A stretch of 53,829 bases of DNA from assembly GCA_016839345.1 (NCBI GenBank), contig JAEOUL010000118.1, forward strand, positions 1 through 53,829, in the 5' to 3' direction. The stretch is from Candidatus Thorarchaeota archaeon (GTDB lineage: Archaea > Asgardarchaeota > Thorarchaeia > Thorarchaeales > Thorarchaeaceae). The position numbers and the translations under genes were made by a program. Positions 33,862 to 43,680 of this stretch are shown in pieces. Below the pieces are notes generated by a model. That model was not told the DNA's origin. It did no database searches and saw only the letters and a list, made by a program, of their open reading frames with translations. Numbering within the stretch: the first letter of the stretch is position 1; the number at the start of each line of letters is the position of its first letter.

Positions 33862-34992
33862 TTATATTCCACTAGAAATCTTTTGATAGTCAATCCCTAG
33901 CGATTTGAGAGATTCGACAAGCTTACCGCTCAGAATAAGAGGTTTCGACGATAACTCCTCAACCTTTTTGGAGCCAGTGAGGTACATCGCCACCCTAAGA
34001 CCTTCAAGGATTCTCTCAAGCTGTACAACAATATCTAGAGCGCTTCCATGAACTGCAGGTCTAAGCAATGGATGTGCAACGCCTGCAGCGATCGATCCAA
34101 GAGCAAGAGCTTTCGCAACATCAAGTCCGTTTCGAATGCCACCTGTAGCTATCACATCAAGTTCAGTTGCATCAAGAACCATTAGCACACTCAATGCAGT
34201 TGGGATACCCCAATCCCAGAATTCGAGACCTAGTTGAGCCTTCAGATCATCATCCTCTTTGAGAGCTCGGAAATATTCCACTCCAGCCCAACTTGTCCCC
34301 CCAACACCTCCAACATCAATTCCAACAACACCTGCCTCTTCGAGACTCTTAGCTACATCTCCAGAAATACCGGCTCCAGTTTCCTTGACAATTACAGGCA
34401 CATCAACTGAATCGACAATCGAAGCTATACTCTCAAGTGCTCCTTCCGAGTTGCAATCACCTTCAGGCTGTATAGCTTCTTGAAGGGGGTTTAGGTGAAT
34501 TGCTAAGATGTCTGCTTCAATCATAGAAATTGCGTCAGGTGCAACATCGACATGCGTCGCACCAATATTGGCAATAACAGGTACTGATGGTGCAGTTTCT
34601 CGAACAATTCTGAAAGTATCAACCAATGACTCATCTTCAACTGCTGCTCGTTGACTCCCCACACCAATCGGTAGCCCGAGTTCCTCTGCAGCACTAGCAA
34701 GTTTCATGTTCACACTCTTTGTTTGAGGATGACCTCCAGTCATTGCTGCAATAATAAGCGGAGCTCCAGCACGGAGTCCAAAGAAATTAGTTGTGAGGTC
34801 AATGAGATCCCTATCGATTTCAGGAAGAGCATTATGAACAAATTCTATATCCTCGAACATTGTTGTTCGCTGACATTGAACATCCTCATCTAGACATATC
34901 TCAATGTGTTCAATCTTTCTCCTTCGAGTCATAGATGCTTCAGATGCATCATCGTCAAGGTTGGAATCTGCAGACAACCTTCCTTCAACCAT
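33862..34992 (-). CDS. fni: Isopentenyl-diphosphate delta-isomerase, type 2 (FMN-dependent)
   Basis: 376 residues. Interconverts IPP and DMAPP for archaeal lipid synthesis, using FMN and NADPH. 'RRRKIEHIEICLDEDVQ', 'PLIIAAMTGGHPQTKSVN', 'PIGVGSQRAA', 'NIGATHVDVAPDAISMIEADILAIHLNPLQEAIQPEGD' and 'VIVKETGAGIS' match the family throughout, including the flavin-binding barrel. Start ATG 34992 has GGAGGAA about six bases upstream and a TATA box (CTATATATCG, 35024-35033). Monocistronic. Confidence 0.96.
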   Translation of the reverse strand: MVEGRLSADSNLDDDASEASMTRRRKIEHIEICLDEDVQCQRTTMFEDIEFVHNALPEIDRDLIDLTTNFFGLRAGAPLIIAAMTGGHPQTKSVNMKLASAAEELGLPIGVGSQRAAVEDESLVDTFRIVRETAPSVPVIANIGATHVDVAPDAISMIEADILAIHLNPLQEAIQPEGDCNSEGALESIASIVDSVDVPVIVKETGAGISGDVAKSLEEAGVVGIDVGGVGGTSWAGVEYFRALKEDDDLKAQLGLEFWDWGIPTALSVLMVLDATELDVIATGGIRNGLDVAKALALGSIAAGVAHPLLRPAVHGSALDIVVQLERILEGLRVAMYLTGSKKVEELSSKPLILSGKLVESLKSLGIDYQKISSGI

Positions 34993-35135
34993 TTAAGTTC
35001 CTCCAACTATTTGTAAGATACATCGATATATAGATAGGAGTTGTGGTCGGATAGATTTTACATAAATCGACTGAACTTGCGCGATGCGAAGCCTTTATTC
35101 AATGACTTTGACCAGTCGCAGAATGTGTGGGAACT

Positions 35136-35690
35136 ATGACTGATGAAGAAAAGTATAGGGTCGAAACTCCCCAAGAAGAGGAATCCCAAGATGAGGAAGA
35201 GAAAAAAGGATTCTTTCGACCACTTCCTGAAAGGGAGCAGCCAAAGCATGTCGATAAAGAAGGAAGACCACAACCTATCGTTAAACTTCTAGGTATCTCT
35301 ATGTTTGAAAAGAGAAGAGACACCCTCATTCTGGTTCTCATACCAGCATTAGTCGCACTCATCAACACAACAATTTACTCTCTAGTAATCACAAATCAAT
35401 TAGAAAACTCTGCAACATACCTCTTCTTCTTACCAATAGTTGTAGCCATCCCAATAGGATTAACTGTACCTGACGCAGGTCGAGCTCTAGTTGGAGGATT
35501 CTTAGGAGCAATATTCTTCATCCTGTTTTTTGTAATATTTCTCAGTAGTCCAGGAATTGTGATTCCACACCTAGGATTGGATCAGTTTCTTGTTAGTGCA
35601 TTAATGATTACTTTTGCATACTTCATCCTGATGATCCTTGCGACTCTATTAGGCTCAGTTGTAGGACTAATCTTACGAGAGTTTCTATGA
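35136..35690 (+). CDS. Four-TM membrane protein with an acidic N-terminal tail
   Basis: 184 residues from ATG 35136. The first ~60 residues are hydrophilic and very acidic (QEEESQDEEEKK), presumably cytosolic; four hydrophobic segments follow (about 62-82, 93-109, 116-140, 150-180). No family recognised. It lies divergent from the IDI gene and 113 bases ahead of the purine operon, whose own TATA box separates it from purN. Confidence 0.72.
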   Translation: MTDEEKYRVETPQEEESQDEEEKKGFFRPLPEREQPKHVDKEGRPQPIVKLLGISMFEKRRDTLILVLIPALVALINTTIYSLVITNQLENSATYLFFLPIVVAIPIGLTVPDAGRALVGGFLGAIFFILFFVIFLSSPGIVIPHLGLDQFLVSALMITFAYFILMILATLLGSVVGLILREFL

Positions 35691-35766
35691 ATTGACTCTC
35701 AGAAATTGTACACATCGACCCGAGAATGCAATAGAATTTACATTGAAGGCTACTCCTCAAATAGCA

Positions 35767-35778
35767 GATAATATATTA
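35767..35778 (+). promoter_or_regulatory. TATA box of the purine operon
   Basis: GATAATATATTA, centred about 32 bases before the purN ATG (35804), leaving almost no leader. It is the only clear promoter before the ten-gene run, whose members overlap or are a few bases apart. Confidence 0.6.
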
Positions 35779-35803
35779 GTAACGATTTTCTCGGAACATT
35801 CGC

Positions 35804-36409
35804 ATGAAGCGGATAGGCGTCCTCATCAGTGGACGTGGCACAAACCTTCAGGCATTGATTGATGCTCAGATTCGTGGTGATCTGAGCGGTGAGATTGTCA
35901 TCGTTTTGAGTAATAAGACTAAAGCCCTAGGTCTCAAACGTGCTCGAAAATCAAACATACCTACAGCAGTTGTTACAAAGAAACTTCATACTAGCCGAGA
36001 GGATTTTGACAAACAGGTAATGCTAATTTTGAATGATTACAAAGTGGATTTGATTGTCCTTGCTGGATATATGCGAATCCTAGGAGATGAGTTTGTTGAA
36101 AAATTTCAGAATAGAATCATTAATGTCCATCCATCACTTCTCCCTGCATTCAAAGGAGTCAAAGCACAATGGCAAGCAGTTGAACATGGTGTAAAGGTTT
36201 CTGGATGTTCAACACATTTTGTGACAAAAGAGATGGATGATGGACCTTTGATTCTACAGAAAGCTGTACCTGTGTTTCGAGAAGATACCGGCGAAACTCT
36301 TGCAGAGAGAATTCTTCCAGAAGAGCACAAGATACTGATTAAATCTGTCCAGCTTTTCTGCCAAGACAAGTTGCAGATTGAAGACAGACGGGTTGTAATT
36401 AAGGAGTAA
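35804..36409 (+). CDS. purN: Phosphoribosylglycinamide formyltransferase 1
   Basis: 201 residues. Transfers formyl from 10-formyl-THF (or its archaeal analogue) to GAR in purine step 3. The catalytic N107 and H109 (IINVHPSLLPAFKG) and D145 (MDDGP) are present, and 'SGRGTNLQALI' binds the phosphate. First gene of the operon; its stop shares a base with the purF ATG. Confidence 0.96.
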   Translation: MKRIGVLISGRGTNLQALIDAQIRGDLSGEIVIVLSNKTKALGLKRARKSNIPTAVVTKKLHTSREDFDKQVMLILNDYKVDLIVLAGYMRILGDEFVEKFQNRIINVHPSLLPAFKGVKAQWQAVEHGVKVSGCSTHFVTKEMDDGPLILQKAVPVFREDTGETLAERILPEEHKILIKSVQLFCQDKLQIEDRRVVIKE

Positions 36410-37818
36410 TGATGTTCATGTGTGGAGTGCTAGGAATTCAAGGCACATTTTCTTTGAAAAACTCGAAAGATCTTTTGCTTCTACTTGCGCATAGGGGGCA
36501 AGATGCAGCAGGACTTCTCTGGCTACAGGATGGATCAATGAAAACTGCCAAAGCAATTGGTAGTCCTGCAAGAATCAAGATCCCAGAGGGTACTAGTTCG
36601 CATATTCTTGGGAGCACAAGATATCCAACTACTGGACGTCGAGTTGCATCTGAAGCAGACCTGAACACATTCGTCGGTCCTTTTGAAACAGACGGGCTTG
36701 CAGTGACACACAATGGAAATGTAACAAATATCAATACAATCACAAGTAATGCATATGACTGCGATACTGAGTTTATAGTAGAACGACTTTCGTGCCATAT
36801 GAAGGAGAATAATGGCAATCTACAGGAAGCATTCAACCAACTCGAAGCTGAAGTTGATGGAGCATTCAGTCTTGTAGGAATATGGGATGGAAAACTATTT
36901 GCATATCGAGACAGTCGAGGATTCAAGCCACTCGTTTTCGGGAGAACAAGCGCGAGAACTATTGTAGCGTCTGAAAGTACTGTTCTGAACATGGCTGGAG
37001 TTCCTCTTGAGAGAGATGTGTATCCAGGAGAATTGCTCATATTTGATCAAGGAGGAGCTATGGAGTCTTACTCAATAAATCAGAAAGTCACCCACACACA
37101 CTGTTTCTTTGAATACGTGTATTTTGCACATCCAGCAGCTACTTTAGAGAATCAGTTAGTCTACGATGTCCGTTTTCGACTAGGAAGAGCATTGGCTCAA
37201 ACATTCATTAAAATGAAATTGGAAACTCCAGATTACGTTGTTCCAGTACCGGATACAAGCAGACCTGCAGCGCAGGCTATGGCTGAAACTTTACAGGTGC
37301 CAATGAGAGAGATAATTCTGAAGAATAGGTATCTTGGTCGAACATTTATCATGAAATCTCAGGATGAGAGAAATTCTATGGCACGTAACAAATACATCTA
37401 CCTTGACGACAAGATTAGAGGAAAGAACATCCTTGTTGTTGATGATAGCGTTGTACGTGGGACTACAGCAAAGATGATTGTAAAGGATTTGAAAAAGAGA
37501 GGAGCCTCTAAGGTCTATTTTGCAGTAACATGTCCTCCACAATCACATGCATGTTATTATGGAATTGATATTGCAACGGACCGCGAACTTATTGCTTCCA
37601 CATCGAATGTTGAGGAAATAGCATCCTTTATTGAAGCTGATGCACTCATCTATCAGGAAACCAATACGCTTGAGAATGCTATAGGTCTCAAGGATTTGTG
37701 TCTAGCGTGTTTAGATGGGAGTTATCCTACTGAGCATGCCCGGAAGATCCGTGACAAAGTTCAGAGTATTGATACTACAGACATAGCGGAACGAGACTAC
37801 GAGAGGGAATTATCATAA
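36409..37818 (+). CDS. purF: Amidophosphoribosyltransferase
   Basis: 469 residues. Commits PRPP to purines by making phosphoribosylamine from glutamine. After 'MMFM' comes C5 in CGVLGIQG, the N-terminal nucleophile; the leader must be cleaved to expose it, or translation begins at ATG 36418, which would give the usual MCG start. The PRPP loop is 'ILVVDDSVVRGTTAKMIV', and the glutaminase domain keeps 'LAHRGQDAAG' and 'THNGNVTN'. The stop shares a base with the purP ATG. First enzyme of the pathway although second in the operon. Confidence 0.95.
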   Translation: MMFMCGVLGIQGTFSLKNSKDLLLLLAHRGQDAAGLLWLQDGSMKTAKAIGSPARIKIPEGTSSHILGSTRYPTTGRRVASEADLNTFVGPFETDGLAVTHNGNVTNINTITSNAYDCDTEFIVERLSCHMKENNGNLQEAFNQLEAEVDGAFSLVGIWDGKLFAYRDSRGFKPLVFGRTSARTIVASESTVLNMAGVPLERDVYPGELLIFDQGGAMESYSINQKVTHTHCFFEYVYFAHPAATLENQLVYDVRFRLGRALAQTFIKMKLETPDYVVPVPDTSRPAAQAMAETLQVPMREIILKNRYLGRTFIMKSQDERNSMARNKYIYLDDKIRGKNILVVDDSVVRGTTAKMIVKDLKKRGASKVYFAVTCPPQSHACYYGIDIATDRELIASTSNVEEIASFIEADALIYQETNTLENAIGLKDLCLACLDGSYPTEHARKIRDKVQSIDTTDIAERDYERELS

Positions 37819-38771
37819 TGAAGATAGGGACAATTGCAAGCCACAGCGCCCTTAATATTCTCTCAGGGGCCAAAGTGGAAGGATTTGAAACAGTTCTTTA
37901 TTGCACCCCTGACCGAGTGAAGTTCTATGAGTCCTTTGGAATGAAAGACTCCATTGAACAGGTAGAAACATTTGAGGATATTCTGGAAATGGACATCACT
38001 GACGTAATCATGATTCCGCACGGTTCTTTTGTCGCTTACATCGGTGCTGAGAGAATACTTGATTCAAACCTTCGACTTTACGGGAATAAACATCTTCTAC
38101 GTTGGGAGGAAAACCGGGAACTCAAGTCACAACTAATGACAGAAGCTGGATTCCGAGTCCCGCGGGAATTTAGTACAATTGATGAGATTGACTGTCCTGT
38201 CATTGCTAAGACACACGGAGCTGCGGGAGGAAAGGGGTACTTCATTGCGCAGAATCTAGATGAGATTCAGAAAAAAATTGATCCCTCGCAAAAATATTCG
38301 TTCCAAGAGTATATAGTAGGCACAAAGGTCTTTGTCACTTATTTTCATTCGCTTGTTCACGAACGGACAGAAGTTTTCGGGGCAGACATTCGCTATGAAA
38401 CAGACGCTGATGCCAACCTTCGATTTGATAAGCAACCAAGCTTTGTTGTTGTTGGAAATCTACCCCTAGTGCTTCGAGAGTCAACCATTATGCAGTACTA
38501 CAATATGGGAGTTTCATTTGTGGATGCTTTTCAAAGACTAGCAGGTGATACGATTCCTGGACCATTCTGCATTGAAACAATAATTGACAAAGAACAACGC
38601 ATTGTTAGTTTTGAATTCAGTGGGAGGATTGTTGCTGGTACAAATGTCTGGATTCCCACATCTCCATACTCGTATATTCAGTTCGGGGAGCAAATGTGGA
38701 TGGGAAAGAGAATCGCAATGGAGATTCGCGAGTTAATTGAACAGGAGAGATTGGAGGAAGCAATTACATAG
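37818..38771 (+). CDS. purP: 5-formaminoimidazole-4-carboxamide ribotide synthetase
   Basis: 317 residues, shorter than the usual ~360. An ATP-grasp ligase that formylates AICAR with formate and ATP, the archaeal replacement for PurH transformylase. 'IASHSALNILSGAKVEGFETV', 'AKTHGAAGGKGYFIAQ' (glycine-rich ATP loop), 'FQEYIVGTKVFVTYFHS', and 'FEFSGRIVAGTNVWI' follow the canonical enzyme. This copy keeps the ATP-loop residues, so it is the likely active one of the tandem pair. Confidence 0.92.
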   Translation: MKIGTIASHSALNILSGAKVEGFETVLYCTPDRVKFYESFGMKDSIEQVETFEDILEMDITDVIMIPHGSFVAYIGAERILDSNLRLYGNKHLLRWEENRELKSQLMTEAGFRVPREFSTIDEIDCPVIAKTHGAAGGKGYFIAQNLDEIQKKIDPSQKYSFQEYIVGTKVFVTYFHSLVHERTEVFGADIRYETDADANLRFDKQPSFVVVGNLPLVLRESTIMQYYNMGVSFVDAFQRLAGDTIPGPFCIETIIDKEQRIVSFEFSGRIVAGTNVWIPTSPYSYIQFGEQMWMGKRIAMEIRELIEQERLEEAIT

Positions 38772-38785
38772 AGGATGTGATAAGA

Positions 38786-39859
38786 ATGAAGCTACCCAAA
38801 ATTGGAATGATTGGTTCCCATAGTGCAGAGGAAATTGGAGTAGCTGCGAAAATAAATGGGTTCGAAACAGTCATTGTAGTTCAGAAGGGAAGAGAGCAAC
38901 TCTATTCAAATTATAATAAACACCTCTATGATGAGATTATCATTGTTGATTCTTTCAAGAATATTTTAGATGAAGATGTACAACAGAAACTGAAACAACT
39001 GGACACAATTTGGATTCCGAATAGATCGTTCTCAGTTTATGTTGGTTATGATGAGATTGAAAATGATTTCAAAATCCCTATCTATGGAAACCGACATATC
39101 CTGAGGGTTGAGGAGAGAGGATTTCCTAAGGATCAATATTGGTTACTAGAACAATCAGGCATTAGAATACCTAAATCGTTCACACCAGATACCATAGATT
39201 GTCTAGCTATCGTAAAGGTCCAGCAGAAAGACAAGCCATTGGAGAGAGCATTTTTTTACGTTTCTTCACCCTCAGAATATGAGGAGGAAAGTCGAACATA
39301 CCTTAAGAAAGGGATAATCACCGAGGAAGATCTTTCAAGAGCAACAATAGAGGAATTCATTATCGCTCCAAGATTCAATGCGAATTTTCAAGCATACGGA
39401 ATGAATCAGAGATTTGGAGACCTCGATCTTGTAGGTTTTGATGATCGGATTCAGACAAGTCTTAGTGGCCTTCTAAATCTTCCAGCAAGAGAACAGATGA
39501 AGCTTGGAGTGGAGAGCATGAATGAAGAGGTAGGGCACAGGGGTGTCACCATGCGAGAGAGTAAGAAACCTCTAGTCTATGAAGCCGCTGACAAATTACT
39601 CCGCGGTGTGAAAGAACACTTTCCACCAAAAATGATAGGTCTTTTCTCTTTACAAGGTGCACTCACTGAAGATTCAGAATTTATTGTATTCGATCTGAGT
39701 CCAAGAGTACCTGGAGCACCGTGTGTTGGGCCAACAAGCCCAGAGATGAGAAGGCTCTCATTGAAATTTGGTAAGACTATAGATTCGCCTCTAGATCTTT
39801 GCATGCTTGACATTAAGGCAGCTGTTGAAGAAAAGCAACTCAATGAGGTGTTGACATGA
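38786..39859 (+). CDS. PurP paralogue lacking the glycine-rich ATP loop
   Basis: 357 residues from ATG 38786; GTG 38777 is too close to the GAGGA site. Same fold and order as PurP ('MIGSHSAEEIGVAAKINGFETVIVV', 'IYGNRHILRVEE', 'IEEFIIAPRFNANF', 'FDLSPRVPGAPC', 'GPTSPEMRR'). The 'GGKGYF' loop of the first copy is here 'KPLERAFFY'. Tandem PurP-like genes are known in several archaea, and the second type's reaction is unsettled. It could form a hetero-oligomer with PurP, bind a different substrate, or be a regulator. The 3' end overlaps purC-purS by 4 bp. Confidence 0.85.
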   Translation: MKLPKIGMIGSHSAEEIGVAAKINGFETVIVVQKGREQLYSNYNKHLYDEIIIVDSFKNILDEDVQQKLKQLDTIWIPNRSFSVYVGYDEIENDFKIPIYGNRHILRVEERGFPKDQYWLLEQSGIRIPKSFTPDTIDCLAIVKVQQKDKPLERAFFYVSSPSEYEEESRTYLKKGIITEEDLSRATIEEFIIAPRFNANFQAYGMNQRFGDLDLVGFDDRIQTSLSGLLNLPAREQMKLGVESMNEEVGHRGVTMRESKKPLVYEAADKLLRGVKEHFPPKMIGLFSLQGALTEDSEFIVFDLSPRVPGAPCVGPTSPEMRRLSLKFGKTIDSPLDLCMLDIKAAVEEKQLNEVLT

Positions 39860-40821
39860 AATTGATACATGAAGGCAAAGTAAAGAAAATCTTTCAAGAC
39901 CCTGACTCGTCAGATCGGGTAATCATTGAATTCACAGATTCTGTCACTGCAGGAGATGGCAAGAAAAAAGAAGTGTTTGAAGGAAAGGGGAATCTTACTT
40001 GTCAAATGACTGAATATCTTCTTGGCTTTCTGGAAGGGAAGGGAGTTGATACACATTTCATAAAGGCTCTTGATGGACCACAGATGCTCTGTCGAAAAGT
40101 GGAGATCTATCCAGTGGAAGTTGTTTGTCGAAATATCTCTGCGGGCTCATTCTGCCGAAGATATGGAATAAAAAAGGGTAAAGATTTGGATGAACCACTA
40201 GTTGAATTCTTTCTCAAAGACGATAATCTTCATGATCCTCATATTTCACAAGATGCAATCAGGATTCTTGGATTGGTTTCAGATGAAATACTTCAGTTTA
40301 TGAGATCTGTTACGCTTTCTGTCAACTACTATCTCACACAACTTTTCAAACAATGTAATCTAACTCTCGTTGATTTTAAACTTGAATTTGGGTGCACAAA
40401 GGCTGGGCATATTGTAGTCGCGGATGAATTGTCAGGAGACACAATGAGGGTATGGGACAAAGATTCAAGCTCATTGGATAAGGATGTATTCAGGGAAGAT
40501 GCAGGTAGTCTTGTGGAAGTATATACTAAATTATTAGAATCAATTACAAAAGCCAAGACTAAAGATATACCAAACAGAAAAGAAATGATCCAAGTTCTTG
40601 TCAAGCCCAAACCTGGAATCAAGAATCCACCTGGAGAAGTGACAAAGAAAGCACTCCTCCGTCTGGGGTTTGGCGAAGCAGAGGATGTACGGGTTGGAAA
40701 AACTTTCAACATCCAATTACGTAAACCAATTTCTACTGAAATATTGAATCAGCTCAAGATAATGAATGTAAAGCTTCTTTCCAACCCAATATCTGAGAAA
40801 CATGAGGTGAAACTGGACTAG
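39856..40821 (+). CDS. purC: SAICAR synthetase fused to PurS
   Basis: 321 residues. Residues 1-235 are SAICAR synthetase, joining CAIR and aspartate ('IHEGKVKKIFQDPD', 'CRNISAGSFCRRYG', 'LVDFKLEFG', 'ADELSGDTMRVWD'). Residues about 244-321 are a complete PurS ('QVLVKPKPGIKNPPGEVTKKALLRLGF', 'VRVGKTFNIQL'), the small subunit that assembles with PurQ and PurL into FGAM synthetase. The fusion therefore ties step 8 to the step 4 complex. An internal ATG at 40585 would release PurS alone, but no ribosome site precedes it. purQ follows with a 1-bp overlap. Confidence 0.95.
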   Translation: MKLIHEGKVKKIFQDPDSSDRVIIEFTDSVTAGDGKKKEVFEGKGNLTCQMTEYLLGFLEGKGVDTHFIKALDGPQMLCRKVEIYPVEVVCRNISAGSFCRRYGIKKGKDLDEPLVEFFLKDDNLHDPHISQDAIRILGLVSDEILQFMRSVTLSVNYYLTQLFKQCNLTLVDFKLEFGCTKAGHIVVADELSGDTMRVWDKDSSSLDKDVFREDAGSLVEVYTKLLESITKAKTKDIPNRKEMIQVLVKPKPGIKNPPGEVTKKALLRLGFGEAEDVRVGKTFNIQLRKPISTEILNQLKIMNVKLLSNPISEKHEVKLD

Positions 40822-41513
40822 TGTCAATTGCTGTAATCCGATTCCCTGGCACAAATAATGAGAACGATGTACTTCGTGCACTCTCTCAAATCTCAGGAGC
40901 CAAGCCATATCTCGTACCTAGTAGGAAAGGACTAGCAGGATTGGAGAATGCTGATGGAGTAGTTATTCCTGGGGGTTTTTCATACGGAGACTACCTTCGT
41001 GCAGGTGCAGTCGCGTCAGTTGAAACAATTATTGAGGGAATCAGAGATATTGCAGAGGATGGGAAGCCTGTGCTAGGCATCTGCAATGGTTTTCAAATCC
41101 TTACTGAAATGGGACTGCTTCCTGGAGTGTTATTGCACAATACTTCTGCACGATTTACATGCAAATGGGTATACCTCAATGTCTATGAAACGACCACTTT
41201 TTTCACCGAGGGTTTAGAGAATGCAGTCATTCGATTACCAATTGCTCATGCAGAAGGAAACTACTATTGCTCTGAAGATGATTTAGTGGTTCTCAATGAT
41301 GAGCGACGAATTCCCTTCAGATATTGTAATGCAGAAGGTGAAACCGTACAAGATGCGAATCCAAATGGATCCCTAGAGAATATTGCAGGGGTTGTGAACC
41401 AGAAAGGGAATGTAATGGGCTTGATGCCACATCCTGAAAGAGCTTCACGACAAATCTTGGGTTCGACAGATGGACTCCATATACTTGAGAATTTTGTGAG
41501 GGCTACAGAATGA
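40821..41513 (+). CDS. purQ: FGAM synthetase glutaminase subunit
   Basis: 230 residues from GTG 40821, overlapping the previous stop by one base. Class I glutamine amidotransferase with the nucleophile Cys in 'LGICNGFQIL' and the His-Glu pair in 'LMPHPERA'. Supplies ammonia to PurL; the PurS domain fused to PurC completes the complex. The 3' end overlaps purL by 4 bp. Confidence 0.97.
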   Translation: MSIAVIRFPGTNNENDVLRALSQISGAKPYLVPSRKGLAGLENADGVVIPGGFSYGDYLRAGAVASVETIIEGIRDIAEDGKPVLGICNGFQILTEMGLLPGVLLHNTSARFTCKWVYLNVYETTTFFTEGLENAVIRLPIAHAEGNYYCSEDDLVVLNDERRIPFRYCNAEGETVQDANPNGSLENIAGVVNQKGNVMGLMPHPERASRQILGSTDGLHILENFVRATE

Positions 41514-43675
41514 TTACGAAAGAAGAACTAGAGCATGCTACTAAGGTTCTAGGAAGACCGCCTAATGAAACCGAGTTAGGAATGCTAGATGTTCTTTGGT
41601 CGGAGCATTGTAGTTACAAGAGCAGCAAACGATGGTTCTATCTTTTCAAAACTGAAGGAGACAATGTGGCTCTTGGTATCGGGGAAGGAGCAGGACTTGT
41701 CGACATAGGAGATGGATACCTAGTTGGAGTCGCAATGGAGTCACACAACCATCCCAGTCAAATTGATCCTTACAATGGTGCTGCAACTGGAGTCGGAGGG
41801 ATAATTCGAGATGTTATCTCTCAAGGTTGTAAAGCAGTAGGTCTCATGAATTGTCTTAGATTTGGTCATCCAGAGAAACCTCACAATGCATACCTACTAG
41901 AGAATGTTGTAAGAGGAATTTCAGAATATGGAAACAGCGTTGGGATCCCGGTAGTAGGAGGAGAGATTGAATTTGATGATTCATACGATGAGAACTGTCT
42001 CGTGAATGTAGTTTGTGTTGGTTATGTAAAACCAGAGAAAGTTGTTCGTAGTAGTGCCAGAACACCCGGGCACCAACTAGTGATGTTTGGTTCGACTACA
42101 GGACGTGATGGAATTGCAGGTGTCAGTTTCGCATCGGTAACTTTCTCTGATGAAGAAGAAGAAAATAGAGCGGCTGTTCAAATTGGAGATCCTCTTTCCA
42201 AGAAAGTAGTAATAGATACTCTGACCCAGCTAGTCGAGGAGGAGCTTCTTGATGGACTCCAAGATTTTGGTGGAGGAGGGATGACATCTGCTGCAGGAGA
42301 ATTAGCACGGGCAGGGGGTACAGGTGTTGAAATCAATTTAGAACAAGTACCGCTTAGAGAAGAGGGAATGGACCCATCAGAGATTGTCATTTCAGAATCT
42401 CAGGAAAGAATGTTGGCCATCGTTGCACCCGAAAACCTTGATAGAGTAATCACAATTTTGGAGAAAAATAACACACCCTATGCGGTGATTGGAAAAGTAA
42501 CTGCGGACAAGAATTACACTGTCAAGTATGATGGAGAAGTCAAAGCAAATCTCCCAATTAGTCTACTTGTAGACGGATTTCCCATACCAGAGAGGGTTGT
42601 AGGTAAGATTCCATCGCAGACCGATTCATTGACTTGGTTTATAGAACCAGAGGATTACCGAGCAGCAATACTTCAGATGCTTGAATCAATAAACATCTGT
42701 GACCGATCATGGGTCTATAGTCAATACGACCAACATGTCCAATCCAACACGGTTGTCGACTTGGGAGAAAACGCAGGGGTCCTTGAATTCCCGAATGGTA
42801 GACTTCTAGCATTCACTAGCGATTGTAACTCATTCTGGTGCTATCTCGACCCTCAAGAGGGAACTGCTAATTCCGCATGTAAATCATTACGAAATATTGT
42901 ATCATTAGGAGCAAAACCCATATTCATCGCAGATTGTCTTAATTTCGGGAATCCCGAGCGTCCTGAGTCCTATGCTCAATTCGTCGAATCAATTCGAGGT
43001 CTAGGGAGATTCTCGCATGATTTTGATATTCCAATTATTGGAGGAAATGTATCTCTCTATAACGAGTCAGTTGTAGATGGTGAGAACAAGAGAATCAATC
43101 CAACACCTCAAATAATGATTGCAGGTATCTTTGACAGAGGTTTCACACCCATCAAGAGAAATCTCTGCACTCCATGGGCAAATATTTTCTTAGTTGGTGA
43201 AACATATCCTGAAATGAATGGAACCGAGTATCAGAGACTGACTTTGGGAAAAGTGAAAGGAATTCCTCCAAAATATCGGCCATTGTGGGAAAAACGAACA
43301 ATGGATATCATTCATGAAGCACATAAGAAACGTCTCATACGTTCCTGCAACAATGTTGGGAGAGGAGGTGTTGCAGCATCTCTCATGAAGATGACTTTGG
43401 GTGGTTATGGGTTCAAGTTAGATCTTGACTATGTTCCTGGTACAGTGAATAGTTTAGGTCAGAGATTATTCTCAGAAACTTCAACACGATACCTTGCAGA
43501 AGTGACAGAAAGCAATCAACCTGAGTTCTTGAGGATTGTTGAAAAGAATAATGCATCCGCCTGTGAGCTTGGATTAACAACTTCAGAACCAATCGCAAAC
43601 TTTGGAAAATTCACAATTTCTCTTGAAGAATCGGAAGCTGCATTTTCGAGGGGACTCAGGAAGTATATGGAGTAA
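41510..43675 (+). CDS. purL: FGAM synthetase, small-type PurL
   Basis: 721 residues, the small PurL that needs separate PurS and PurQ. Converts FGAR to FGAM. '[13 protein letters not shown]', '[25 protein letters not shown]', '[15 protein letters not shown]', and 'GGNVSLYNE' are the ATP and substrate-binding blocks. Complete and in phase with its partners in the operon. Confidence 0.97.
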   Translation: MITKEELEHATKVLGRPPNETELGMLDVLWSEHCSYKSSKRWFYLFKTEGDNVALGIGEGAGLVDIGDGYLVGVAMESHNHPSQIDPYNGAATGVGGIIRDVISQGCKAVGLMNCLRFGHPEKPHNAYLLENVVRGISEYGNSVGIPVVGGEIEFDDSYDENCLVNVVCVGYVKPEKVVRSSARTPGHQLVMFGSTTGRDGIAGVSFASVTFSDEEEENRAAVQIGDPLSKKVVIDTLTQLVEEELLDGLQDFGGGGMTSAAGELARAGGTGVEINLEQVPLREEGMDPSEIVISESQERMLAIVAPENLDRVITILEKNNTPYAVIGKVTADKNYTVKYDGEVKANLPISLLVDGFPIPERVVGKIPSQTDSLTWFIEPEDYRAAILQMLESINICDRSWVYSQYDQHVQSNTVVDLGENAGVLEFPNGRLLAFTSDCNSFWCYLDPQEGTANSACKSLRNIVSLGAKPIFIADCLNFGNPERPESYAQFVESIRGLGRFSHDFDIPIIGGNVSLYNESVVDGENKRINPTPQIMIAGIFDRGFTPIKRNLCTPWANIFLVGETYPEMNGTEYQRLTLGKVKGIPPKYRPLWEKRTMDIIHEAHKKRLIRSCNNVGRGGVAASLMKMTLGGYGFKLDLDYVPGTVNSLGQRLFSETSTRYLAEVTESNQPEFLRIVEKNNASACELGLTTSEPIANFGKFTISLEESEAAFSRGLRKYME

Positions 43676-43680
43676 TCATT

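Noticed and set aside
36438..37040. 200-residue minus-strand frame opposite purF
   Set aside because: Fully inside purF, whose conserved motifs explain the sequence.
40585..40821. Separate internal purS gene within purC-purS
   Set aside because: An in-frame ATG exists at 40585 but no ribosome site precedes it, so a fusion is the simpler reading.
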